Source: Bacillus sp. MM2020_4
Lineage (GTDB): Bacteria; Bacillota; Bacilli; Bacillales; Cytobacillaceae
Assembly: GCF_011250555.1 (NCBI RefSeq)
Contig: NZ_JAANMZ010000038.1
Location: 1-47,171, forward strand
Reading direction: 5' to 3'
Length of the DNA stretch: 47,171 nt
The position numbers and the translations under genes are program-made. The notes beneath the pieces were generated by a model. The model did not search any database. It was given only the letters and a program-made list of their open reading frames with translations, and was not told the DNA's origin. Position 1 is the first letter of the stretch. Every line of letters begins with the position of its first letter. This document shows positions 27,293 through 37,200 of this stretch, in pieces.

Positions 27293-28384
27293 ATGTTAAT
27301 TGGACACGAAATTTTCAAAAATATCAATATAAATGCTTTTCAAAATGATTTAATAGCCTGGTTTAAAAATGAACAGCGTGACTTGCCTTGGCGCAAAGAC
27401 CAAGATCCATATAAGGTATGGGTTTCAGAAATTATGTTGCAGCAAACAAGAGTCGACACCGTCATCCCGTATTTTAATCGTTTTATTGAATGGTTTCCTA
27501 CAATTGATGATTTGGCTGAAGCGGACGAAGATAAAGTGCTTAAAGCTTGGGAAGGGCTCGGATATTATTCAAGAGTGCGAAACCTGCAATCTGCGGTTAA
27601 GGAAGTAAAAGAAAAATATAACGGAGAGGTGCCAAATACACCAAAGGAAATCGCAGAACTTAAAGGGGTAGGGCCCTATACAGCAGGTGCGATTCTAAGT
27701 ATTGCCTACGGAATCCCAGAGCCTGCAGTTGATGGAAATGTGATGAGGGTCTTATCACGAATTCTCTCCATTTGGGATGACATTGCTAAACCCTCATCCC
27801 GAAAGATATTTGAACAAGTCGTGCGTGGATTAATTTCCCATGAGGACCCATCCGCATTTAATCAGGCGTTAATGGAATTAGGGGCGTTGATTTGTACTCC
27901 GACATCTCCTTCCTGTTTATTATGTCCGGTCCGCGAACATTGCCAGGCCTTCTTTGCAGGGGTCCAAAATGAGCTGCCGGTAAAAACGAAGAAAACGAAG
28001 ACGCGTGATGTCCAACTGGCCTCAGCAATCATTACGGATACATCGGGTAAATTTTTAATTCATAAGCGCCCTAAAAATGGGCTGCTTGCGAATTTATGGG
28101 AATTCCCAACAATCGAGCTCCATCATCCCATGCTAAACGATCGGGAGCATATAGTTACCCGTTTTAACGAAACCCTTGATTTGGATATCAATCTTGAGCA
28201 AATCATTGGTCAAATTGACCATGTATTTTCCCATTTAGTTTGGAATTTGAAAGTATACACTGGGACCATTACTTCTGAATTTACGGAAACCGACGAGTGG
28301 AAGCTGGCTTCCTTTGAAGAAATGAAAGAATATGCCTTCCCTGTTCCTTATCAAAAAATGTTTAAACTGTATCAAAGTTTGTAA
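27293..28384 (+). CDS. mutY: Adenine DNA glycosylase
   Basis: Removes adenine mispaired with 8-oxoguanine. 363 residues. Helix-hairpin-helix [14 protein letters not shown] followed by the catalytic Asp in [11 protein letters not shown], then a 4Fe-4S cluster loop [17 protein letters not shown] (Cys spacing 6-2-5). A Nudix-like C-terminal domain ([19 protein letters not shown]) recognises 8-oxoG. GGAGG precedes ATG 27293. It is divergent from yfhP. Confidence 0.95.
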   Translation: MLIGHEIFKNININAFQNDLIAWFKNEQRDLPWRKDQDPYKVWVSEIMLQQTRVDTVIPYFNRFIEWFPTIDDLAEADEDKVLKAWEGLGYYSRVRNLQSAVKEVKEKYNGEVPNTPKEIAELKGVGPYTAGAILSIAYGIPEPAVDGNVMRVLSRILSIWDDIAKPSSRKIFEQVVRGLISHEDPSAFNQALMELGALICTPTSPSCLLCPVREHCQAFFAGVQNELPVKTKKTKTRDVQLASAIITDTSGKFLIHKRPKNGLLANLWEFPTIELHHPMLNDREHIVTRFNETLDLDINLEQIIGQIDHVFSHLVWNLKVYTGTITSEFTETDEWKLASFEEMKEYAFPVPYQKMFKLYQSL

Positions 28385-28387
28385 GAG

Positions 28388-28417
28388 AAGAGACCGTCCT
28401 AACGCGCGGTCTCTTTT
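28388..28417. terminator. Terminator between mutY and yfhS
   Basis: AAGAGACCG (28388-28396) with CGGTCTCTT (28407-28415), loop of 10, then TTTT. Placed between two converging genes and rich in A on the opposite side. Confidence 0.8.
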
Positions 28418-28420
28418 CAT

Positions 28421-28603
28421 TCACATTTTAATCCCGCCGCGGCTTTCAATTTCTTCAATGATTTCACGATGAATGGTCTGCCCTTCACTGTTTAAATAGG
28501 GGGCAATTTGCTGCAAGGAATGATGAAAAAAGGCAAGCTCCGAATCCTCCCAATTAGATTTCCCCATCATCGAAAGCTCAGTCATATCTCGTCCATCATA
28601 CAT
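28421..28603 (-). CDS. yfhS: YfhS family small protein
   Basis: 60 acidic residues, MYDGRDMTELSMMGKSNWED and SELAFFHHSLQQIAPYLNSE, recognisable as YfhS. It follows mutY convergently as in B. subtilis. An AGGAAGAT sequence lies 8-10 nt upstream of the start. The family is linked to sporulation by its distribution only; no catalytic motif. Confidence 0.8.
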   Translation of the reverse strand: MYDGRDMTELSMMGKSNWEDSELAFFHHSLQQIAPYLNSEGQTIHREIIEEIESRGGIKM

Positions 28604-28631
28604 AGCCTACATCTTCCTCCCAAATGATTAA

Positions 28632-29471
<840 letters not shown>

Positions 29472-29546
29472 GTTATTTCTAAATAGTAATTTTAATGGAT
29501 AATCTCCGCGAAGCATGGATACATTATATTCGTGGAGGTGATAACC

Positions 29547-29846
29547 ATGGCAAAATTCAATCAACAGCCAAACAAGACTTCAGCTGGAACAAACATCCAG
29601 GAAGTAAGACAACAAAATGCGGGGTCTGCTGGTGCAGGTTCTGCAGGTCAATTTGGTACTGAATTCGCAAGTGAAACCAATGCTGCAGAAGTAAGAAAGC
29701 AAAATGCTCAATCTGCACAAGGCGGTTCACAAGGTCAGTTCGGAACTGAATTTGGCAGTGAAACAAATGCACAAGAAGTAAGAAAGCAAAACCAAGCTGC
29801 TGAAGCTCGTAAAAACCAAAACGCAGGTCAATTTGGACAAGAATAA
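29547..29846 (+). CDS. sspE: Gamma-type small acid-soluble spore protein
   Basis: 99 residues, rich in Gln, Asn, Ala and Gly and lacking bulky hydrophobics, an amino-acid store degraded at germination. Two tandem blocks of about 35 residues each end in GQFGTEFASETNA and GQFGTEFGSETNA, containing the TEF-A/G-SE recognition sites for the germination protease GPR. ATG 29547 follows a strong GGAGGTGAT. The duplicated blocks are also visible in the DNA. It sits between fabL and ygaB as in B. subtilis. Confidence 0.94.
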   Translation: MAKFNQQPNKTSAGTNIQEVRQQNAGSAGAGSAGQFGTEFASETNAAEVRKQNAQSAQGGSQGQFGTEFGSETNAQEVRKQNQAAEARKNQNAGQFGQE

Positions 29847-29865
29847 ATATACTTAATCACTAGGG

Positions 29866-29895
29866 AGGCGCTCTTTTCGTTAAAGAGTGCCTTCT
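29866..29895 (+). terminator. Terminator of sspE
   Basis: AGGCGCTCTTT (29866-29876) with AAAGAGTGCCT (29882-29892), one G-U pair, 5-nt loop, followed by TCTTCC. Confidence 0.75.
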
Positions 29896-30028
29896 TCCTG
29901 TAATGCAGGGCGCTTCCGCTTTTCGATTTTCGACAAAACTTCCTCCCTTTTTACATAAGTAGTCAAAGGAAATCAGCAGTTGGAAAAGAATACATAGTAT
30001 AGCTTAAAAAAATAAGGCGGTGAGGGAA

Positions 30029-30286
30029 ATGGATCAGTTTAACCGATTGGTTTCCGAACAAATGGCGACAATGGAAAAATTACTATACCTTCAAACAGAA
30101 CTCGAGCGTTGCCAACAAATTGAAGAAGAGCTTCAAACCTTAGAGAATGCCACAGACCTCGATAGTATTCAAAATGATATTCTCTTGATGAAAAAAGAGC
30201 TGAAAGAGATTCAACACATTTTTGAGAAGCAAACAGAAGAGGTTATTAATTCCTATCGAGAAACAAACTTAACCACGTCTGTCTAA
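30029..30286 (+). CDS. ygaB: YgaB family protein
   Basis: 85 residues, almost wholly helical, with heptad-like spacing across MEKLLYLQTELERCQQIEEE and LLMKKELKEIQHIFEKQTEE; a short coiled coil is likely. It matches YgaB in content and position between sspE and ygaC. ATG 30029 is 5 nt after AAGGCGGTGA. No known function. Confidence 0.82.
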   Translation: MDQFNRLVSEQMATMEKLLYLQTELERCQQIEEELQTLENATDLDSIQNDILLMKKELKEIQHIFEKQTEEVINSYRETNLTTSV

Positions 30287-30357
30287 TTTTTTAGAGAGAA
30301 AATCAGGCACTTTTGCCGTGTTCTGCCCTATTTCCACAATAAATTCGCAATTTTTTA

Positions 30358-30390
30358 CAAAGAGCCACTTGAATTGTGGCTCTTTTGTTT
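30358..30390 (+). terminator. Terminator of ygaB
   Basis: CAAAGAGCCAC (30358-30368) with GTGGCTCTTTTG (30376-30387), 7-nt loop, then TTT. The remaining gap to ygaC has a TATAAT at 30411-30416 with a weak TTTTAA -35. Confidence 0.85.
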
Positions 30391-30516
30391 TAAATTCTGT
30401 CCTTAACCGTTATAATAATAAAAAATAGGAATTTTACTTTGTTACCTCTTATCATTAATTAGTAAAGGTTTAGGAATTAGGTTGCAAAGCGTTCAGGAAT
30501 GAAGGTAGGGGAGAAC

Positions 30517-31047
30517 ATGGGCGTACCCATAGAAGGTGAACCAATGCAAATACATAGCTATAAGCATAATGGGCACATCCATCGCGTCTGGGAGGAAACA
30601 ACCGTTTTAAAAGGGTCACAGAATTTGGTGATTGGTGGAAATGACCGAACTCTTGTTACAGAATCAGATGGCAGGACATGGATTACAAGGGAACCGGCAA
30701 TTTGCTACTTCCACTCACAGTACTGGTTCAATGTCATAGGAATGATTCGTGAAGACGGCATTTATTATTACTGTAATATCAGTTCACCATTCATTTTTGA
30801 TGGTGAGGCACTAAAGTATATTGATTATGACCTTGATATCAAGGTGTATCCTGATATGACCTTTAATTTACTAGACGAGGATGAATATGAACGCCATCGC
30901 CGTGAAATGAATTATCCAGATGCGATTGATCAAATTTTAAAAAGAAATGTGGAAAAATTAATTCAATGGATTCGGCAGCGGAATGGCCCGTTTGCACCAG
31001 ATTTTATTGATATTTGGTATGAACGATATCTAACGTACAGACGTTAG
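30517..31047 (+). CDS. ygaC: Nucleoside tri-/diphosphate phosphatase, DUF402 family (YgaC)
   Basis: 176 residues. The conserved core includes [43 protein letters not shown] and [11 protein letters not shown], the acidic residues of which bind metal in characterised DUF402 phosphatases such as the staphylococcal Ntdp. It should hydrolyse NTPs and NDPs in the cytoplasm. ATG 30517 ([10 protein letters not shown]) follows AGGGGAG and aligns with the B. subtilis start; ATG 30499 lacks a site. Confidence 0.88.
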   Translation: MGVPIEGEPMQIHSYKHNGHIHRVWEETTVLKGSQNLVIGGNDRTLVTESDGRTWITREPAICYFHSQYWFNVIGMIREDGIYYYCNISSPFIFDGEALKYIDYDLDIKVYPDMTFNLLDEDEYERHRREMNYPDAIDQILKRNVEKLIQWIRQRNGPFAPDFIDIWYERYLTYRR

Positions 31048-31053
31048 AAACTT

Positions 31054-31085
31054 AACACCTGTTGATTGTTATATCAACAGGTGTT
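31054..31085. repeat. Inverted repeat between ygaC and ygaD
   Basis: A perfect 13-bp stem AACACCTGTTGAT (31054-31066) with ATCAACAGGTGTT (31073-31085), 6-nt loop. It starts right after the ygaC stop but has no U tract, so it may be a weak terminator or RNA stabiliser before ygaD. Confidence 0.6.
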
Positions 31086-31117
31086 CGTATGTTCTGAAGG
31101 AAGGGGCATCTATTACT

Positions 31118-32884
31118 TTGAATAGTATTCGCAGATATCTTCAATTTGTGAAACCATATCGACTGCAGATTATCGGGACAGTCATTATAGGGGTAATAAA
31201 GTTTTCCATCCCGTTGATCATCCCGATGTTAATTAAGTATGTGGTTGATGATATTGTTGGGAATCAAACCCTATCCCATGATGGGAAAATTAATAAACTT
31301 ATGCTCATTATGGTAGTCATGATTGTCGTTTTTGTCATCCTAAGACCGCCGATTGAGTATTATCGCCAATATTATGCCCAGTGGACGGCTAGTAAAATTT
31401 TATATGATATTCGCGATCAGATGTACACCCATATCCAAAAGTTAAGCTTCAAGTATTATTCCAATACCAGAGCAGGGGAAATTATTTCACGTGTAATTAA
31501 TGATGTGGAACAGACAAAGACCTTTGTAATATCAGGATTAATGAATCTTTGGCTTGATATTGCCACTATTATCCTTGCTATTATTCTTATGTTTTATATG
31601 AATGTGAAATTAACAGTCGTATCGATCCTGCTCTTCCCGCTATACGCCTTTTCCGTTCGATATTTTTTTGGTAATCTTCGTCATTTAACAAGGAAGAGAT
31701 CGCAGGCACTGGCGGAGGTGCAAAGCTATTTGCATGAACGAGTGCAGGGAATGCCGGTCATCAAGAGCTTTGCGATTGAAGAGTACGAGCAGACACAGTT
31801 TGATAAGCAGAATAAAAACTTTTTAGAAAAAGCTTTACAGCACACAAGCTGGAACGCTAAGTCATTTGCAGTAGTCAATACGATTACAGATATTGCCCCT
31901 TTAATTGTTATCGGATACTCTGCCTATCTTGTCATTCAGCAGCAATTGTCATTAGGAACAATGGTTGCGTTTTTTGCGTATATTGATAAACTTTATAATC
32001 CGTTAAGAAGGTTAGTGAATTCTTCTACCACCATTACGCAATCGTTCGCTTCCATGGACCGTGTATTTGAATTTTTAGATGAGAAATATGATATTGTTGA
32101 TGAGCCAAATGCGAGGGTGTGCAGCAATGTAAAAGGGGATATTTCCTTTGAACATGTTTCTTTCTCGTATGATAAAGAAGATGAAATGGTCCTAAAAGAG
32201 ATTCATTTAGATGTAAAAAGGGGAGAAACGATTGCGCTGGTTGGAATGAGCGGCGGCGGAAAATCGACGCTGGTCAGTTTGATTCCCCGATTTTATGATG
32301 TCACCAAAGGAAGAATTACCTTAGATGGGGTGGATATCCGTCAATTTAAGGTTCAAACGCTCCGTGATAAAATTGGCGTGGTTTTTCAAGATAATATTCT
32401 TTTCAGCGAATCCGTTATCGACAATATTTTATTGGGAAAACCGGGGTCCACTGAGGAAGAGGTCGTTCAAGCAGCTAAAGCAGCAAATGCCCATGAATTT
32501 ATTCTAAATCTTTCAGATGGATACAACACCAAGGTGGGGGAAAGAGGTGTGAAGCTTTCCGGAGGTCAGAAGCAAAGGGTTGCAATTGCTAGGGTATTTT
32601 TAAAAAATCCTCCCATCTTAATTCTTGATGAGGCAACATCAGCACTGGATTTAGAAAGCGAGCATTCGATCCAGGAATCACTAGAAGAGCTGGCTAAGGA
32701 TCGAACCACCTTCATTGTCGCACACCGGTTATCAACGATTACACATGCCAATCGGATTGTCCTAATTGAACATGGTCAAATCGTAGAAATTGGGACACAT
32801 GAGGAACTAATGAATAAGCGTGGAAATTATTATAATTTATTTCAGGTGCAGCAGTTAGAACAGAAAGAACCCGTTGCGGAGTAA
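31118..32884 (+). CDS. ygaD: ABC exporter half-transporter (YgaD type)
   Basis: 588 residues: an N-terminal six-helix exporter domain (about 1-310) fused to an ATPase. Walker [11 protein letters not shown], the Q-loop in [11 protein letters not shown], signature [14 protein letters not shown], Walker [13 protein letters not shown] and switch His IVAHRLSTI are intact, so homodimers should be active. It belongs to the MsbA/Sav1866-like group. The substrate is unknown; drugs or lipids are usual. TTG 31118 follows AAGGAAGGGG. The C-terminal codons form part of the terminator. Confidence 0.88.
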   Translation: MNSIRRYLQFVKPYRLQIIGTVIIGVIKFSIPLIIPMLIKYVVDDIVGNQTLSHDGKINKLMLIMVVMIVVFVILRPPIEYYRQYYAQWTASKILYDIRDQMYTHIQKLSFKYYSNTRAGEIISRVINDVEQTKTFVISGLMNLWLDIATIILAIILMFYMNVKLTVVSILLFPLYAFSVRYFFGNLRHLTRKRSQALAEVQSYLHERVQGMPVIKSFAIEEYEQTQFDKQNKNFLEKALQHTSWNAKSFAVVNTITDIAPLIVIGYSAYLVIQQQLSLGTMVAFFAYIDKLYNPLRRLVNSSTTITQSFASMDRVFEFLDEKYDIVDEPNARVCSNVKGDISFEHVSFSYDKEDEMVLKEIHLDVKRGETIALVGMSGGGKSTLVSLIPRFYDVTKGRITLDGVDIRQFKVQTLRDKIGVVFQDNILFSESVIDNILLGKPGSTEEEVVQAAKAANAHEFILNLSDGYNTKVGERGVKLSGGQKQRVAIARVFLKNPPILILDEATSALDLESEHSIQESLEELAKDRTTFIVAHRLSTITHANRIVLIEHGQIVEIGTHEELMNKRGNYYNLFQVQQLEQKEPVAE

Positions 32885-32909
32885 TGTGATCCGCAACGGG
32901 TTCTTTTTT
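32864..32909. terminator. Bidirectional terminator between ygaD and ygaE
   Basis: AAAGAACCCGTTGCGGA (32864-32880) with TCCGCAACGGGTTCTTT (32890-32906), 9-nt loop containing the ygaD stop, then TTT. The 5' arm encodes the end of YgaD. Confidence 0.92.
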
Positions 32910-33984
32910 AATCGGCATTTTCTACTTCTATTGATATTTCGTTGTGATGAAAGGAATGGAAGCTGGTGATTAGAGTATCGAGATGTTCTACCTGTTCACC
33001 GTAATCAATAATAGAAGCGACAATTTGCATGGTATGGTAGTGATGTGGGCTATTTTGCTCGGCAGTTTCCTTTTGATGGGCTAAAAAGTAGTCGAAAAGT
33101 TCCTGCTTATTTAGGTAAAGATTCTCTTCAGGATTTGGAGTAGGAGTGGGAATCTTTCCTATGAATCTCAGTAAGACTTGTTCATGATGATAGATGAGGC
33201 TGTCGACTTGTTCTTGAATCGATTGCTTAAAGTCTTCAGGAAGCTGTAACAGTTCATTTTCATAACGATGTAATCTTTTTAACGTATCGAGAGCTTTTTT
33301 TGCGGTTACATTTAATTGTCGATAAATCACAAGCTTACGTGATTTTTCCGGAAGATTTTTTTTCAAATAATAGCGTTCTTCCTTCAACATTTTATAAAAC
33401 AAATCCATCATATTGATACTTTCTTTAAATTTCTTTATATCTGTTTTTAGCTGCTGATGGTCATAATCATGTCGTGTACTTAGTCGAATCCATTTAATAA
33501 TTTCCTCGGTTGCATCAACGATTTTAGAATAAAGCTTATTTTCATATTTTGGCGGCATAAACACGAGATTAACAATAAATGCTGAAAATACTCCAATCAT
33601 AATAGTTGAGAAACGGATTCCAGCAAACTGAATAAAATTGCCGCTTTGTGTTTCCATAATCGAAATGAGGGTGACGAGCGTAAGTCCAATGGTATTCTCT
33701 AGTTTTAATTTAAGATTAATAATAATGACAATGATAGCCGCCAAACCAATGACAATAATATGATTTCCTAATAGAAGGACGAAGATGACTGCAAGTATTG
33801 CGCCAATGAGATTTCCTTGAACTTGCTCAATAATCGTTAAATAGGACCGATAGATGGTTGGCTGGATGGCAAAAATGGCTGCGATCCCAGCGAATACAGG
33901 AGAGGGTGAGTGCAGCAATAGACCTAAGTAAAGGGATAAAACAATAGCTATTCCCGTTTTTAAAATGCGGGCACCTAACTTCAT
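32908..33984 (-). CDS. ygaE: YgaE, aromatic acid exporter (ArAE_1) family membrane protein
   Basis: 358 residues. The N-terminal half is hydrophobic with about five to six membrane segments (TGIAIVLSLYLGLLLHSPSP, AGIAAIFAIQPTIYRS, GNLIGAILAVIFVLLLGNH, FSTIMIGVFSAFIVNLVFM). The C-terminal half is a cytosolic helical domain typical of DUF939 proteins. The start MKLGARILKTG at 33984 follows AAAGGAA; the frame is open upstream to 34059 without a site. Proposed to export aromatic or fusaric-type acids by family membership only. Confidence 0.82.
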   Translation of the reverse strand: MKLGARILKTGIAIVLSLYLGLLLHSPSPVFAGIAAIFAIQPTIYRSYLTIIEQVQGNLIGAILAVIFVLLLGNHIIVIGLAAIIVIIINLKLKLENTIGLTLVTLISIMETQSGNFIQFAGIRFSTIMIGVFSAFIVNLVFMPPKYENKLYSKIVDATEEIIKWIRLSTRHDYDHQQLKTDIKKFKESINMMDLFYKMLKEERYYLKKNLPEKSRKLVIYRQLNVTAKKALDTLKRLHRYENELLQLPEDFKQSIQEQVDSLIYHHEQVLLRFIGKIPTPTPNPEENLYLNKQELFDYFLAHQKETAEQNSPHHYHTMQIVASIIDYGEQVEHLDTLITSFHSFHHNEISIEVENAD

Positions 33985-34127
33985 TCCGTTTGAATTCCTT
34001 TCAAAAAATAGTCGTTTTCTTCTATATTGCTCACTGAAGAACAAATATGTACTATACATGGATTAAACCATTTTATCAAGAGAAAGTATATGAATTTATA
34101 TTCGTAATGTTATAGTTTTATGTACCT

Positions 34128-34155
34128 CAAAAAACGTCCGCTAAACAGCGGACGT
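34128..34155 (-). terminator. Terminator of the glutamate synthase gene (minus strand)
   Basis: On the minus strand ACGTCCGC (34155-34148) pairs with GCGGACGT (34141-34134), 6-nt loop, followed by TTTTTT. It lies 70 nt after the stop codon at 34226. Confidence 0.88.
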
Positions 34156-34225
34156 CTCTTAGAATAAATCGTAAACATAGAATTTGAAAATCATCCAGCC
34201 CCAGGGACCATCCGTATTTCTTATA

Positions 34226-37200
34226 TCATTCTGTGGAAACGGACGGATCAGCTTGTTCTTTGACTGGAAGGATTTGGATAAAGTGATTTTCCGGGTCTGC
34301 TAAAAGACCGCGAAGCTGACCTGCTTCCTCAAGTTGACCATTTTGCTCAAGTATATCGGTATATTTTCCAAGAAGTTCGTTAATATCCTGTTTGCCTTTT
34401 TCATTTAAGTCAACAACAGATACTTTCGCACCCTTGGCAATTCGTCTTTTTAAGGCGTCCTTTGTCAAGCCCATAGCAGGGAGCTGGCGGACATAAACGA
34501 CACCACCGGTCATACCGGCACAGATCCAAGGACCTGGGTCGCCTAGAACTAACCCGCGACCGTTTGTCATATATTCAAAGGCAAAGCCTTTAATATTGGC
34601 ATTAGCTGCAATGTTTCCGGCTTCCTTTTCGGGTAGCGGTTGTTTCACCCCGCCGCCAATAATTAAATCTGCTCCGGAGAGGCGGATACCGGCACGGGCA
34701 TCAGCATTACCTTGGGCAACAAGCAGCCCCTTCTGTGCGCCGTATCCAAAACCTTTTCCAACAGAACCATTTAGCATAAGGCCATTTTTCCCTTTAGACT
34801 TAAGGACATGAATATTTCCGCCAAAAGAGGTTTTTCCAACACCGTCTTGACCGCCGCCGTTAACAGTGATTTCAATTCCTTCACTATTATAGGCGCCTAA
34901 GCCGTTACCGGGAATAGAGCCCTCCTTATACTTAAGCTGTACAGACGGCAGTTGTTTGTAGGACCCATCTAATCTTCCACGGACACGGTGGCAGGAAACA
35001 CGGCTTCCTAACACGCGCTGTTCGGACGTAACACTTACGAATTCACGAGAAGAAAGGAGTTGATCTACACTTGCATCAAGGTATTCTGCGCCTGCAGCTA
35101 CCTGCATTTGAACTTCTTCAATTGATTTCGACGCTTCCACTTTTGCAAATTGGCTAATTTCAAGTGGCTTTAGAAGATAAGACAGGCTTAGCTGCTGCTT
35201 TCCTTTTGCTTGCTCCAATAATTCAGAATGGCCGACAGCTTCCTGTAAGTTTTTGATTCCTAATGAAGCAGCAAGAGCTTTTAATTCTGTTCCAAAAGCA
35301 GTAAAAAGATTCATGATTCCTTGAACGGCTAATTCTAATTGGCGCGGAACAAAGCGTCTTAGTCCATGCTCTTTGGCTTGTGCTTCTGATTCAATTTGGG
35401 TGGCAATCCCAACATGGCAAGTATCTAAATGGCACCCTCGACAGGTGGTACACCCAATAGCGAGCATCGATAATGTTCCAAAGCCCACACGATTTGCACC
35501 AAGAAGCATAATTTTGATGACGTCCATGGCACTCTTCATACCGCCGTCAGCCCAAATCTCTACCTTATGGCGGAGACCGCTCTCTAAAAGGGCGTTATGC
35601 GCTGCTTTTACACCAATCTCTACCGGCAATCCGACGTATTGCAGGGCATGAATTCTCGCCGCACCTGTTCCGCCGTCAAAACCACTGAGGGTAATAATGT
35701 CGGCACCGGCTTTTGCAATCCCAACAGCAATGGTTCCAATATTCGGCACAACCGGTACTTTAACAGCAATTTTTGCCTGGTCGTTTGCTGTTTTCAACTC
35801 AAGAATCATTTGTGCCAGATCCTCAATAGAATAAATATCATGGTTGTTTGATGGTGAAATCAAATCAGAGCCAAGTGTAGCATTCCGTGCTTCAGCAACC
35901 TTTGCGGTAACCTTAGAACCTGGCAAATGACCGCCTTCTCCCGGTTTCGCCCCTTGACCAATCTTTATTTCTAATAGATTAGAAGAATTTAACAGTTCAG
36001 CGTTTACCCCAAACCTGCCGGATGCAATCTGCTGTCCGCGCGTTTTCGGATATTTGCCAAGCATATCCTTGATTTCGCCGCCTTCACCATTCAGACTGAC
36101 CATATTTAAGCGGTCTGCCCCTTCAGCATAGGCTCTAAAAGCTGTCTCATTCTGCGAACCAAATGACATGGAAGAAATCAGAAACGGTAAATCATGATCA
36201 CCGACACTTAGATTGACTTCACTTGGTGCAATTGATTTATTGCTCTTCTTTAGCTGAACTAAATGGCGAATCGTTGTTGGGTTTTCCGTTTCTTGTTCAG
36301 AAATTTTATCACGATATGCACTGTAGTCACCTGTTGCAGCCACCTCGCCGATTGCTTTCCAAATCCTTGGGAAGAGGTGAAAGGTTTTTCCGACCCTTTC
36401 TTTCTCATTCTGGTAATCTTCCGCTCTTTTCAATGCATCAAGCTTCATCGCTTCAAAGTCAGTTTTGAGTTCTTGTGAACCAAAGAAGTTTACAATGTTT
36501 AAAACCTTTGCGATTTCTTCATGTAAACCAATGCTAGAGAACAGTCTGCCATAACCGCGGAGCTCATGAATGCCAATTGTCGAGATTACCTTTTCCAGTC
36601 CTTTTGTTAGAGCGTTATAAAGATTTAATAACGGTTTTTCCGATTCATCAAGTACGGTTAAGAACATGTAGTATGGGCTAATTAGATCTGCACCGAGACC
36701 AAAGGCAGTAATAATGTCATGAAGCGAGCGAATCGCTGCAGAACGTAACAAAATGGAGCAATCTCTTCTTACTTCAGCCTTTACTAACGCATGATCGATT
36801 GCAGAAATAACAAGATGTGGGTCCATCCAATATAAATCCCCTTGATGGGACTTTGCATCATCCAAAATAAGTAACGTTTTCCCAGCCTGAACAGACTGAA
36901 CTGCTTCATTAGCGAGCCTTTTTAATGCATCGTCTACATTTTCATCCTTTTTGAATGTGGTAGAAATATAGGCAGATAATTTTTGCTGGTGAAAATGCTG
37001 AACAACTTGATCATAGCTTGGCTGACCACTGACTTCCGAACAGGCAAAACCTATTTTTCCTTCCACTAGAAGTGGTGTGGTTAGCTCAACAACTGTTTCC
37101 GTTTCTTCTTTAAAAAATAAAGTTGGACGTTTGCCGATAATAACACGGGTGGAGAAATGCTCTGTTTCCCGGTCACGGTCAATGGCAGGATTGGTGACAA

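Noticed and set aside
29515..29540. Sigma-G -10 (CATTATA) for sspE
   Set aside because: It would place the transcription start inside the ribosome binding site, and no well-spaced -35 is present.
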